DNA of 64,000 nt from Marinicella marina. Its GTDB lineage: Bacteria > Pseudomonadota > Gammaproteobacteria > Xanthomonadales > Marinicellaceae. Each line of letters begins with the position of its first letter. The stretch's first letter is position 1. The stretch covers positions 310,001 to 374,000 of the forward strand of contig NZ_JASJNC010000002.1 in the NCBI RefSeq assembly GCF_030065545.1, given 5' to 3'. The notes below the pieces were generated by a model, which was not told the origin of the DNA, did no database searches, and saw only the letters and a list, made by a program, of their open reading frames with translations. Shown one piece after another: positions 9,254 through 17,637 of this stretch. A program made the translations under genes and the position numbers.

Positions 9254-9802
9254 ATGAAAGAAGTTGAAATCACATTGTTAATTGAACAGGCGTCTGATGG
9301 CGAACAACAAGCTTTGGACCAATTGATTCCAATTATTTATCCAGATTTAAAAATGATCGCTGCTGGCATCAGACGTAAACAATTCAATGCCAATGAAACA
9401 TTGAACACAACCTCTTTGGTCAATGAGGCTTGGTTGAAATTAAGAAAGTATGGTGTGCAAGCCACCAGCCGAAAACATTTCTTTTGTATTGCTGCTAAAG
9501 CCATGCGACAAGTTTTGATGAATGCTGCCAAAGCCAAAACAACAAACAAAAGACAAGCCATGCTGTCATCTATTGATGACATTCAAATTAAAAACACCGA
9601 ATCAGCTGATTGGTTGTTGAAATTAGATGAAGTGATCAATGCAGTCGCACACCACAACAAAAGAACCGAGGAAGTTTTTCACCTTAAGTATTTCCTCGGT
9701 TTAAGTAATGCTGAAATTGCTGATTTAATGGCGGTTGATATCAGGACCATCAAACGTGATTGGACTGGAGTAAAAACTGTTATTAAACAGGTTTTGGGGT
9801 GA
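9254..9802 (+). CDS. ECF sigma factor, kinase-linked (ECF43-like)
   Basis: A 182-residue two-domain sigma factor: region 2 (about 15-95, with NTTSLVNEAWLKL) and region 4 HTH (about 125-180, with LKYFLGLSNAEIADLMAVDIRTIKRDW). This matches the ECF-like family often encoded beside Ser/Thr kinases. In the characterised ECF43 pair of Vibrio parahaemolyticus (PknT/EcfP), kinase phosphorylation of a region 2 threonine activates the sigma factor; Thr52 and Thr53 are candidates here by analogy. ATG at 9254 is chosen over GTG at 9236 because GAGG lies 6 nt before it and the kinase stop is one base away. No anti-sigma gene is adjacent. Confidence 0.88.
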   Translation: MKEVEITLLIEQASDGEQQALDQLIPIIYPDLKMIAAGIRRKQFNANETLNTTSLVNEAWLKLRKYGVQATSRKHFFCIAAKAMRQVLMNAAKAKTTNKRQAMLSSIDDIQIKNTESADWLLKLDEVINAVAHHNKRTEEVFHLKYFLGLSNAEIADLMAVDIRTIKRDWTGVKTVIKQVLG

Positions 9803-9804
9803 AT

Positions 9805-11334
9805 TCACTCATTCGCCTGAAAGTCAGCTTTGAAAATTGTATCGTTTCCATAGATTACATAAGCCTTGCCAACATCTGAGGTTATACCAACAGTCCTAGT
9901 CCATGCGCCAATAATAACATCTGCAATACCATCGTTATTAAAATCGCCAGCTGCAGAAACATCATCGCCAAATCTATCGTCACTTCCACCACGTAATAAG
10001 AAACCAGCATCCACCAATGGAAATGCATCGATTTGTGCTGGCGGATTGACTCTGCCATATATAAGATACGCCCAGCCTGTGTCATTAAAAGCACCAGCAC
10101 CGACCACCAAATCATCGATTCTGTCTCCATTAAAGTCACCTACAGAAGCTACTGATTTACCCGCAAAGCCGCTTGGATTGAAACCGTTAATGATAACGCC
10201 TGTATTAATATCTAAGTCACCCAAGTTATAAATTGCTGCTAAAGGAGTTTCACTGCCATAAATCACATAAGCCCTGCCAACATTAGAACCAAAGTCGTCT
10301 CTGGCATAAGGTGCACCAATGATGATGTCTTTCAGTCCATCGGCATTAAAGTCAATATTGCCTGATAAGCCTATACCCGCAAAATCATCCGTCTCAGTGC
10401 CGACAAATTTTGTGCCGTTGGAACCATTTATGGTGGAAAGTTGTATGGGGTATGTCGGAAATTGACTGCCATAAATTAAAAAAACATGGCCTTTATAATC
10501 ATCTGCTGCGCCAGCAGCACTGATTAAAATATCATCTATCATGTCACCATTAAAATCTCCAGCACCATCTAGCTGGAAACCACTGGTGTCATCGATAACT
10601 GCACCATAAATTGCTGTACCGTTAGAGCCATTGATGTCATCAAGGTTGAATGGATTCAATGCCAAAGTGTTTGTACCATATACCACAAATGTTGTTCCTG
10701 AATCAGTGGCGCCATCATCTGACCAAATTGAACCAATCATGATGTCATCGAATCCATCGTTATTGAAATCACCTGCTTGACTGACTACAAACCCTGGAGT
10801 CTCGTTCAGCATTGGACGGTTAAATTTAATACCTTCACTGGAAGACAATTGATTCAGATTAACAGTTTGAAGCATCGGCAGGGTGTTGCCATATAGAACG
10901 TATGCAATGGCATCTTCACCAATCAGCGAATAATTGGCTGCTACCAATAAGTCATCAATACCATCGCCGTTAAAATCGCCTGCTGAAGACACTGAAATCC
11001 CGGTGCCTGGGCTACCAATGACAGAAAACCCATTGCCACCATCAATGAGGTTAGGGTTAATTGGGTTGTCAGCTTGAAATGAGCCACCGTAAATGACATA
11101 GGCGCGATCATTGGAGCCTCCTGGTTTACCAACTACAATGTCATCGATGCCATCACCATTGAAATCACCTGCTGTACTTACTGACCGTCCCATCCAATCG
11201 TTTTCGTCGATTCCTTCAACTGTAAACACTTGTTCATCATTTAAATCTGAGATGGGAATATTGCCTGTGTATTGAGCTAAAATGTTTTGCGAACTCAGTA
11301 ATAAGATTAAAATTATTTTATGTGTATTATTCAT
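9805..11334 (-). CDS. Secreted FG-GAP repeat (integrin-alpha-like) protein
   Basis: A 509-residue protein with a signal peptide ending near ILAQ, followed by about seven FG-GAP repeats. Each repeat carries a calcium-binding DxNxDxxxD loop (for example SAGDFNGDGIDDLLV) and a YVIYG strand. The repeats should build a seven-bladed beta-propeller with Ca2+ loops, as in integrin alpha chains and bacterial surface proteins. The C-terminus IFKADFQANE matches the short tail motif seen on other exported proteins here. The gene converges on the sigma factor gene with only 2 bp between stops, so it is not part of that operon. Its binding partner is unknown. Confidence 0.88.
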   Translation of the reverse strand: MNNTHKIILILLLSSQNILAQYTGNIPISDLNDEQVFTVEGIDENDWMGRSVSTAGDFNGDGIDDIVVGKPGGSNDRAYVIYGGSFQADNPINPNLIDGGNGFSVIGSPGTGISVSSAGDFNGDGIDDLLVAANYSLIGEDAIAYVLYGNTLPMLQTVNLNQLSSSEGIKFNRPMLNETPGFVVSQAGDFNNDGFDDIMIGSIWSDDGATDSGTTFVVYGTNTLALNPFNLDDINGSNGTAIYGAVIDDTSGFQLDGAGDFNGDMIDDILISAAGAADDYKGHVFLIYGSQFPTYPIQLSTINGSNGTKFVGTETDDFAGIGLSGNIDFNADGLKDIIIGAPYARDDFGSNVGRAYVIYGSETPLAAIYNLGDLDINTGVIINGFNPSGFAGKSVASVGDFNGDRIDDLVVGAGAFNDTGWAYLIYGRVNPPAQIDAFPLVDAGFLLRGGSDDRFGDDVSAAGDFNNDGIADVIIGAWTRTVGITSDVGKAYVIYGNDTIFKADFQANE

Positions 11335-11508
11335 ATCAATTGCCTTTTAAAATGTCTGATAGTGATACACACAGGATTAATCATTAAAAAGGACATTTTT
11401 AATTCAAATAATATGTTCAAGCTAACTATTATCTAACGCAAGTTCAGTTATTATTCAAAATTGAAACCTTAAAATAAGATTAAAATAAAGCTGATCCAAT
11501 TGAAACTT

Positions 11509-12396
11509 ATGAAAAAAAAATTATTGCTTCTTTTTATTCTATTTATAAACGTTAATGCACTTGCGGTTACTTTGGAACAACAAAAAATAGTAACCAATGC
11601 CTTAGCGACCAATGATTGGGACATGGCTATGGATTTAGCGGAGGATTTGGTTGATGACTTCCCTAAAAGTTCAACAGCTCATTATTTATTGGCCAGTGCA
11701 ATCAGGGTGAAAATGCAAGATGTGAGCCAAGTTAGAGCGATGTTTTCATTGGGAGATTACAAAGAGGCTTTGGCCACAGCCATCGAGCTGGACCCCCAAA
11801 ATGTTGATGCCAGAACAGAGGAAATTGGTTTTTATATGGTGGCTCCAGGTGTGGCCGGTGGTGATAAGGAACTGGCGGCTGAAAAAATCAAGGCGCTGAA
11901 AGTTGTTGATCAGCTTAAGGGCCTGGAGATGGAAGCACAATTGGCAGCGGTCAACCAAGACCCAGTCAAGGCCAAAGCGGTGCTGGAAGAATTGGTTTTG
12001 CTTAAACCTGACAGTCCAGGTGCCTTGATGCAATTGGCTGTGATGGCCATGCAACAAAATGATTACCTCAAAGCCGATGGGTATTTATTGAAAATCAATG
12101 CTGAAGAGGATGCTGGTTGGCCATTGATGGCGCAATACCAACGGGCCAAGGCCAGGGTTTTGGCCAAGCAAGATTCCGACACTGCCATCGCGTTATTACA
12201 GTCTTACCAACAGTCTTTTTCAATTGTTGATACAGACCTGAACCTGCCCGATACAGCAGCAGTTTATTGGCGCATGGCTCTGGCTCATGAGAATAAAGGC
12301 GAGCAGGTTAAAGCCGTCGATTTACTTAAACAAAGTATCAAACTGGATGGTGATTTTAAACCAGCACAAAATGATTTGAAGCGCCTTTCAGACTGA
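11509..12396 (+). CDS. Periplasmic TPR protein
   Basis: A 295-residue protein with a strongly hydrophobic signal peptide (MKKKLLLLFILFINVNALA) and helical repeats of TPR type throughout (DWDMAMDLAEDLVDDFP, DYKEALATAIELDP, EQVKAVDLLKQSIKLDGDF). A TTG at 11500 is in frame, but the ATG at 11509 gives a canonical signal sequence. Likely periplasmic and acting as a scaffold in a protein complex. No enzyme motif is seen. The neighbouring genes give no specific clue. Confidence 0.75.
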   Translation: MKKKLLLLFILFINVNALAVTLEQQKIVTNALATNDWDMAMDLAEDLVDDFPKSSTAHYLLASAIRVKMQDVSQVRAMFSLGDYKEALATAIELDPQNVDARTEEIGFYMVAPGVAGGDKELAAEKIKALKVVDQLKGLEMEAQLAAVNQDPVKAKAVLEELVLLKPDSPGALMQLAVMAMQQNDYLKADGYLLKINAEEDAGWPLMAQYQRAKARVLAKQDSDTAIALLQSYQQSFSIVDTDLNLPDTAAVYWRMALAHENKGEQVKAVDLLKQSIKLDGDFKPAQNDLKRLSD

Positions 12397-12493
12397 ATAA
12401 TTTAGGCTCTGTGATATGAGCATGTTGTTACCAGTCAGTTAATCACATAAATAGTTCCACCAGTAAGAAAAACTGTACAGCACCTTTTTTTAG

Positions 12494-12523
12494 TTGACAC
12501 ATGGGTGGTATATGTGTCTTAAT
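12494..12523 (+). promoter_or_regulatory. Promoter with overlapping 7-bp inverted-repeat operator
   Basis: TTGACA (12494-12499) is a perfect -35 element, with CTTAAT (12518-12523) as a -10 after an 18-bp spacer. GACACAT (12496-12502) and ATGTGTC (12512-12518) form a perfect inverted repeat with 9 bp between the arms, covering the spacer. This position would block RNA polymerase. It lies upstream of the membrane protein/HTH pair, so the HTH protein may be autoregulatory. Confidence 0.55.
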
Positions 12524-12567
12524 GTAACCTCAGGGTATCAATTAGGGATGCTCGGGTATCTTTAATT

Positions 12568-13056
12568 ATGGAAAATATTATGAAAAATGAAAATTGTGCA
12601 GAAAAATCAGATCAAATATGTTCACGTTTGGCATGGATTATGCTGGCCACAGGCTTGTTATATGGACTGAAATTAATCACAGGATGGGTGACACCGGATT
12701 GGCAAAACACATTGCAAATGATTATCACTATTTGGGGCTTGGTGATCAGTCTGATGATTATCTGGACACTGGCGCCGACATTCATAAAGAAAATTAAATT
12801 TCAAACGGTCGAACATCCCGAGCTACAGGGTTATGTGACCAATATCTTGAACCGATCCTTGGTGATATCATGGGGTGTTACTTTTGTTGGAATGGTGATG
12901 TTACACGCCATCGATACCGTGTTGTTGAGCGGTTCATTGTCAGGTGCTGCATTTTTTGATGCCATGTTGGCTTTGATGACTTTATCGGCCAGTGTGACTT
13001 TTTTGTACCTCACACACTCGGGCTATGATCAGACTCAAGATGAGGGTTGGGATTGA
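12568..13056 (+). CDS. Four-helix membrane protein paired with HTH regulator
   Basis: A 162-residue hydrophobic protein with four predicted membrane segments (about residues 20-38, 48-66, 95-115 and 125-148) and short loops. It resembles small DUF2975-like membrane proteins often found beside a YozG-like HTH regulator, but I cannot confirm the family. The stop TGA overlaps the ATG of the HTH gene (TGATG), a strong sign of coupling. An alternative ATG lies four codons in (12580). It may sense a membrane signal or be the main target of the regulator. Confidence 0.7.
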   Translation: MENIMKNENCAEKSDQICSRLAWIMLATGLLYGLKLITGWVTPDWQNTLQMIITIWGLVISLMIIWTLAPTFIKKIKFQTVEHPELQGYVTNILNRSLVISWGVTFVGMVMLHAIDTVLLSGSLSGAAFFDAMLALMTLSASVTFLYLTHSGYDQTQDEGWD

Positions 13057-13271
13057 TGGCATTATTACTGCACAATCGCATCAGGGTCTATAGGGCTGAA
13101 CATCGATTGAGTCAAAGTGACTTGGCAGCTGCCATTGGTGTTTCAAGAAAAACCATTTCAACCATTGAGGTGGGTCGTTTCGTACCCTCCACTGTCATCG
13201 CCTTAAAAATAGCCCAATACTTTGATGCAGCCGTTGAGGATATATTCAGTTTGCCAAAAAAGGCGCATTGA
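13056..13271 (+). CDS. Small XRE/Cro-type HTH regulator
   Basis: A 71-residue protein that is essentially one helix-turn-helix domain (NRIRVYRAEHRLSQSDLAAA, then IGVSRKTISTIEVGRFVPST), ending in VEDIFSL as in the YozG/Xre group of short regulators. I take the ATG at 13056, which overlaps the upstream stop, rather than TTG at 13047. The pairing with a multi-pass membrane protein and the inverted repeat over the shared promoter suggest autoregulation. There is no ligand-binding domain. Confidence 0.85.
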   Translation: MALLLHNRIRVYRAEHRLSQSDLAAAIGVSRKTISTIEVGRFVPSTVIALKIAQYFDAAVEDIFSLPKKAH

Positions 13272-13287
13272 AGGGCTTTAAAACCAT

Positions 13288-13740
13288 TCAATCTATTTGA
13301 TGCAAAGCATCATAAACACGAGTCATCAGTTCAAGGTTGGCTTGAATTTCACGGTCGCTGAGTACCGCGGTCATGGCCTGCACGACAGTGATTTGTACCT
13401 GCATCGATTGAGCCAGTTTAGCTTCGCCTTTGGCAGTTAAATACAGTTGATGATTGCGACCGTCTTCAGGGTTTCTTTTTCTCTCAATCAAGCCGCGGTT
13501 GTGAAGTTTTTTTAACAAAGCCGAGGTGTTACTTTTGACCACCAATAATCGGTCGCTGATTTGTTGTTGGGAACTGCCTGGTTTGTGGTTGATGTTCATC
13601 AACAACTCATGCTGGGCAGCAGTTAAATTCAAGGCGGCCAGTTTGCTGTTCATGACTTTCTGGCATTTGAGGTAGCATTTGACTACTGATAACCATGAAG
13701 CGTGGCCTTTGATGTCGCTGGGTGTAATTTTCTGTGTCAT
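13288..13740 (-). CDS. MarR-family transcriptional regulator
   Basis: A 150-residue protein with the MarR winged-helix layout: N-terminal dimerisation helix, LTAAQHELLMNINHKPGSS, recognition region QQISDRLLVVKSNTSALLKK, and the wing ERKRNPEDGRNHQLYLT. Such dimers bind palindromes and usually release DNA on binding small aromatic or oxidising ligands. TTG at 13776 would add 12 residues; the ATG at 13740 gives a normal family length. The gene is divergent from an alpha/beta hydrolase, and the spacer contains palindromes well suited as operators (13863-13893). It probably controls itself and the hydrolase-thioesterase pair. Confidence 0.9.
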   Translation of the reverse strand: MTQKITPSDIKGHASWLSVVKCYLKCQKVMNSKLAALNLTAAQHELLMNINHKPGSSQQQISDRLLVVKSNTSALLKKLHNRGLIERKRNPEDGRNHQLYLTAKGEAKLAQSMQVQITVVQAMTAVLSDREIQANLELMTRVYDALHQID

Positions 13741-13862
13741 TTTTACTAATGGTTCGGTTAAGTGAGTCGTTCGCAACTTCTTTTATGTGCCATAAAAACC
13801 GTTGTTTCAGGCTGCTGAGTAAAAAATTGTCTGGCTCGGTGAACTCGCCAAGCCAATTTAAA

Positions 13863-13928
13863 GTGAACATTTACAAAATGTTCACATGTGAACTATATAC
13901 TGTATAATGAAACCGTTCACAAGTAAAC
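13863..13928 (+). promoter_or_regulatory. MarR operator cluster and promoter
   Basis: Two exact palindromes overlap: GTGAACATTT/AAATGTTCAC (13863-13885, 3-bp centre) and GTTCACATGTGAAC (13880-13893). A third degenerate copy, GTTCACAAGTAAAC, lies at 13915-13928. TATAAT at 13903-13908 is a perfect -10 between them. All three share the GTTCAC half-site. The layout implies repression of the rightward hydrolase gene by the divergent MarR protein. Confidence 0.7.
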
Positions 13929-13933
13929 CAATA

Positions 13934-14659
13934 ATGCAAATGACATCCTATCCACCATCAGCTGGTCCTTTGAAGCCGCCCACTAAATTCAATACTTTAC
14001 GAGAAATCAGGGCGCCTTTAGAGTGGCTGTTCTCTTATGGCAACCGCAGAAAACTGGCATCTGTGCCTCGTGGTAAAGGCCAATTGGTGGTGCTGGTACC
14101 TGGATATGGTGCCGATGAATGGTCAATGCGGCCGTTGAAAAAATTCCTCAAATCAATCAACTACAAGGTATTTGATTGGGGACACGGTCGTAACAAAGGG
14201 CATGTAGAACATGACAAGGGATTGTTGCTGCAGACCGTGCAGCAAATATCTGACAATCATGGCGGCGATGCAGTGACATTGATTGGCTGGTCATTGGGTG
14301 GCGTATTGTCCAGAGAGGTGGCCCGCTTACATCCTGAATTGGTGCAAGGAGTCATCACCATGGGAACGCCGCTGATGGGTGGGCCCAAATATACTGTGGT
14401 GGCAAACAAATACGCCAAATCAATGAAGATGGATCTAGATGCTTACGAGGCTGAAATCCATGACATCAATTCACAAGGCATTTCGCAGCCATTGACTGTG
14501 ATGTACAGCAAGTCCGATGGCGTGGTTGGCTGGCGCGCATCGGTTGATCGATACAACGAACATGCCAGAAATATTGAGATCAGTTGTTCTCACCTGGGCA
14601 TGGGCGTCGATGCTGAAGTTTGGCGCATCATAGCCGAAACATTGGCCAAACAGGATTAA
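13934..14659 (+). CDS. Alpha/beta hydrolase (lipase/esterase-like)
   Basis: A 241-residue alpha/beta-fold hydrolase. The nucleophile elbow is GWSLGG, strand VVLVPGYGADEW carries the oxyanion region, and the likely acid and base are Asp in YSKSDGVVGW and His in SCSHLGMG. An ATG at 13907 overlaps the perfect -10 element, so translation probably starts at 13934 (or 13940). Two bases separate it from the thioesterase gene, so they form an operon under MarR control. The pairing suggests hydrolysis of ester or acyl substrates such as a toxic or lipid-like compound, but the substrate is not known. Confidence 0.85.
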   Translation: MQMTSYPPSAGPLKPPTKFNTLREIRAPLEWLFSYGNRRKLASVPRGKGQLVVLVPGYGADEWSMRPLKKFLKSINYKVFDWGHGRNKGHVEHDKGLLLQTVQQISDNHGGDAVTLIGWSLGGVLSREVARLHPELVQGVITMGTPLMGGPKYTVVANKYAKSMKMDLDAYEAEIHDINSQGISQPLTVMYSKSDGVVGWRASVDRYNEHARNIEISCSHLGMGVDAEVWRIIAETLAKQD

Positions 14660-14661
14660 TC

Positions 14662-15471
14662 ATGCAATTTGATGAAATCATCAAGACACTGCTGGAGTCA
14701 GATGACAAGCAAGTAGTGGTAGATGAAAACTGGGCTCAAGGCAGAACAGTATACGGTGGACTGTCCGCTGCCATGGTGTTTGCTTGTATGCAACAGCAAG
14801 TCAGCAACAATCAACCCAATGAACATCGACCCGTCAGGTACCTTAATTACAGTTTCATTGGTCCGCTGATGACGGCTGTACCGATTTTTGTTGAGGTGGA
14901 AATCATGAGAAGCGGTCGCAGTGCAACGCAATTGACAGCGAAGATCATGCAAAATGATCGGGTGTGTGTGATGGCACAGGGCTGTTTTGGTATCGCACGA
15001 ACATCTAAAATCAACATAACTGACAAACACAATCACCACATGCCATTACCCAAGAAGGGTAATTTTTTACCACAAATCCCCAAAGTGGTGCCCAAGTTCC
15101 TGCGTCACTTCGAGATTAATTTGCAGCAAGGTCGTTTGCCTTTTATGCACAGTAAAAAAGATTACATGCATGGCTGGATGCGTTTCAAACAGCGGCCCAA
15201 TGGATTTGATGATGGTCATTTAATAGCCGCCATTGATGCCTGGCCATGCACCGTGCTACAACAATTAAAACTGCCTGCTGCCGCCAGTACCATGAACTGG
15301 AATTTGGAGTTTCCACAGCATCAAAAACTGCCAGATGCTGACCAATGGCTGGCCTATCAGGCCCACACAGAACATGCCAGCGATGGCTATGTTTTCAGTG
15401 ACGCACAAATCTATAACCCTGAGGGTGGTTTGTTGGCCTTAAGTCGACAGACAGTTGGGGTGTTTGCTTGA
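14662..15471 (+). CDS. TesB-like acyl-CoA thioesterase
   Basis: A 269-residue double hot-dog protein of the TesB/4HBT_3 type. N-terminal half: NWAQGRTVYGGLSAAMVF, then YLNYSFIGPLM. C-terminal half: LIAAIDAWP and ASDGYVFSDAQIYNPEGGLLALSRQ, where the second-domain catalytic region normally lies. These enzymes hydrolyse acyl-CoA to fatty acid and CoA. The start at 14662 follows the hydrolase stop by two bases, with CAGGA 6 nt upstream; the longer frame from 14620 overlaps the hydrolase and is not needed. Cytoplasmic. Its stop is 1 bp from the convergent lyase-like gene. Confidence 0.85.
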   Translation: MQFDEIIKTLLESDDKQVVVDENWAQGRTVYGGLSAAMVFACMQQQVSNNQPNEHRPVRYLNYSFIGPLMTAVPIFVEVEIMRSGRSATQLTAKIMQNDRVCVMAQGCFGIARTSKINITDKHNHHMPLPKKGNFLPQIPKVVPKFLRHFEINLQQGRLPFMHSKKDYMHGWMRFKQRPNGFDDGHLIAAIDAWPCTVLQQLKLPAAASTMNWNLEFPQHQKLPDADQWLAYQAHTEHASDGYVFSDAQIYNPEGGLLALSRQTVGVFA

Positions 15472-15472
15472 T

Positions 15473-16231
15473 TTAACTCAGTAATTGATTCAACCTGGCA
15501 TAATCAAGGGTTGCTGAATGCGGTGCTGTCAAAGCAGTATAAGCTTGAATGAATGGGTTGGGACCCAGTGATATTCTTTTTACCCCAGCTTTTGTCAAGG
15601 CTTCGAGATTTTTTTCTGCCGACTCAGTCATGATGTTCACAGGTAACTTGATGGCTTGAGTCAGATGTTGAATGGTTTGTTCATCTTCAAGGCCAGGAAT
15701 AAAGATACCATCAGCACCTGCGGTTTGATACAGTTGTGCCCGCGATTTAATTTCAGCTGTTTGTGTATGCTTAAAGTGCAGTGAGCGCAATAACACATCA
15801 GTCCTGGCATTGATAAAAAAGTCAGTATCAGTAACTGTGGTTTTAATGGCTTTTATTTTATCGACCAACAGCTTGGGTTCATCAACACCATCTTCAATAT
15901 TGATGCCAGCCACACCAAGCGCCGCCAATTGTTGAACCAATGAGGCGACATCTGCTGGGTTTTTTGTATAACCATCCTCGATATCAACGCTTAATGGGAT
16001 GTTTGTGATTCGCATGATTCGTTCAATGGCTGCCAATAAAACCTGCCTTGGCAAGCTACCATCATCTGCATAGCCATTGGCCCATGCCAGCGCAGCACTG
16101 CTGGTGGCATGAGCTTGGGCGCCTGCCTGTTGGACTATGGCGGCACTTGCTGAATCCCAAATGTTGGTTAATCTAAGCGGTTTTTGTTGCTGGTGTAATT
16201 GTTTGAAAGAAGGTTTATATTGTTGAGTCAT
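15473..16231 (-). CDS. Isocitrate lyase/PEP mutase family enzyme
   Basis: A 252-residue TIM-barrel protein of the ICL/PEPM superfamily. Landmarks are NIWDSASAAIVQQAGAQAHATSSAALAWANGY, given here only as the outline of strand 1 and loop, then SVDIEDGY with metal-binding acids, GINIEDG and NARTDVLL. The family splits C-C or P-C bonds of 2-oxo acid-like substrates, and this short subgroup includes oxaloacetate decarboxylase and carboxyvinyl-phosphonate-type enzymes. The isocitrate-lyase KKCGH signature is absent. The ATG at 16231 fits the family start better than 16261. The substrate is unassigned. Confidence 0.85.
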   Translation of the reverse strand: MTQQYKPSFKQLHQQQKPLRLTNIWDSASAAIVQQAGAQAHATSSAALAWANGYADDGSLPRQVLLAAIERIMRITNIPLSVDIEDGYTKNPADVASLVQQLAALGVAGINIEDGVDEPKLLVDKIKAIKTTVTDTDFFINARTDVLLRSLHFKHTQTAEIKSRAQLYQTAGADGIFIPGLEDEQTIQHLTQAIKLPVNIMTESAEKNLEALTKAGVKRISLGPNPFIQAYTALTAPHSATLDYARLNQLLS

Positions 16232-16315
16232 GTTGTTTATTGCTGTATGAAGAACAAACAATCATACTGGCCCTTGAACTCATAAATGGTCAGATTCGGA
16301 ACTCAACCCTTAAGA

Positions 16316-17620
16316 TTATTTCACGTAACGTTTGAGGCCGTTGGGGGTAAATAAGTTGTCTTTGGCTATCTCACCGTCATAGACATTGCCTCTGGGTGCC
16401 TCATTTTGTAGTCCCATCACATGGTATTCTCTGGCATTCAGATCATGAAACACATTGAGCACGGGAAAGGTTCCTGGCATGTTGTTATCCTGCATCAAGT
16501 AGGACAAGCTGACACGAAACAATTGACCTTGTTTGTCGTATTGATCAGCGATCACCACCGACCATGAATCCTCATCCAAATAAAAATCCCTTTGGCTGTA
16601 TAGGTGCCGCCATTTTTCCTTCAGGGTGGCTCTGATGACCCAAACCCGATGTAGCTCATAGCGGGTATGTACTGGGTTAATGTGGCCATTAGTTAAGATT
16701 TCCTTATAAGTTAAATCGCGGTTACTTAAGCGGTTGTTGTTGTATGGGATATATAAGGTTCTTGGTTCCAGCATTTGCCAGTTGAAGCGATCCGGCGAAC
16801 CATTGATCATATCGGTGTCATCGGCGGTCCTTAAACCACTGGCTGAACTGACCGGTTGGTCGTAAGAAACATTAGGTGCCCTCACAACACGGCGGCGCCC
16901 TTTGTCCCAAATCCAAGCAGAACGGGGCTGCTGGATCTGATCTATGGGTTCCAGCACCAAACCGCCACCGCCTGATAATTTAGCCGGTGCAGTGGTTTTG
17001 GAAATAGCAGAAAACAGTCGATTGGGGTTTTTGTTGTCGGGGATGTAATGATCAAATTTAATCAAGGATTCGCGGCTGGATAGTGAAATCACACCTTTGT
17101 CATTGACTATGGCATCACTGGCAAAGTTCTCTAACTGCAGCCCGCGCCAACGTGCGATGTGATTGAAATAGACTTCAATAGCGGACTGGGGGATGGGAAA
17201 AGGAATACCGGCCTGGCTGTTGCTGAAGCCGGTTTTTTCTGTGTTCAGTTGCGCCGTTGTGGCATTGCGTTTGGTGTTTTCATAAACCTCATTGGGTGCA
17301 GAAAACGTTCTTCTGCTGGCATATATCGGCATGCTAAAGGTTTCAGGATAACTTTCAAATAAAGCCACTTGACCTGCCGTTAAATGGTTTGTGTGTTGTT
17401 GGTAGTTGTCTTTGGTGATGGTAAACAAAGCTGTTTCGTCTTCATCAACAGGATTTAAATCTGGCCAGGCCGGAATGCCCAGTGCTTCATCACCAGCTCG
17501 GGTGGCACCCATTGGCGTCAGCGCTTTGTCTAGCATGGCAGCTTGTTCGATGGTGACTTGGCTGAAGGCAGCTTGCGGTGTGAGCAGACAAAATATGGCC
17601 AATACAGTGTAAGGTTTCAT
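16316..17620 (-). CDS. DUF1329 periplasmic/outer-membrane LolA-like protein
   Basis: A 434-residue exported protein with a signal peptide cleaved after AAFS. It matches the DUF1329 family: an early RAGDEALGIPAWP segment, a central QPRSAWIWDKGRRRVVRAPN strand pair and a C-terminal region with YSQRDFYLDEDSWS and MPGTFPVLNVFHDLNAREYHV. The family has a lipoprotein-carrier-like half-barrel and usually sits beside DUF1302 and an RND exporter in steroid or lipid-related export loci. Neither partner is present here. It lies 17 bp downstream of a GNAT gene. Function is inferred only as lipid or hydrophobic-substrate handling. Confidence 0.85.
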   Translation of the reverse strand: MKPYTVLAIFCLLTPQAAFSQVTIEQAAMLDKALTPMGATRAGDEALGIPAWPDLNPVDEDETALFTITKDNYQQHTNHLTAGQVALFESYPETFSMPIYASRRTFSAPNEVYENTKRNATTAQLNTEKTGFSNSQAGIPFPIPQSAIEVYFNHIARWRGLQLENFASDAIVNDKGVISLSSRESLIKFDHYIPDNKNPNRLFSAISKTTAPAKLSGGGGLVLEPIDQIQQPRSAWIWDKGRRRVVRAPNVSYDQPVSSASGLRTADDTDMINGSPDRFNWQMLEPRTLYIPYNNNRLSNRDLTYKEILTNGHINPVHTRYELHRVWVIRATLKEKWRHLYSQRDFYLDEDSWSVVIADQYDKQGQLFRVSLSYLMQDNNMPGTFPVLNVFHDLNAREYHVMGLQNEAPRGNVYDGEIAKDNLFTPNGLKRYVK

Positions 17621-17637
17621 GCTTTTAGTTTACACCC

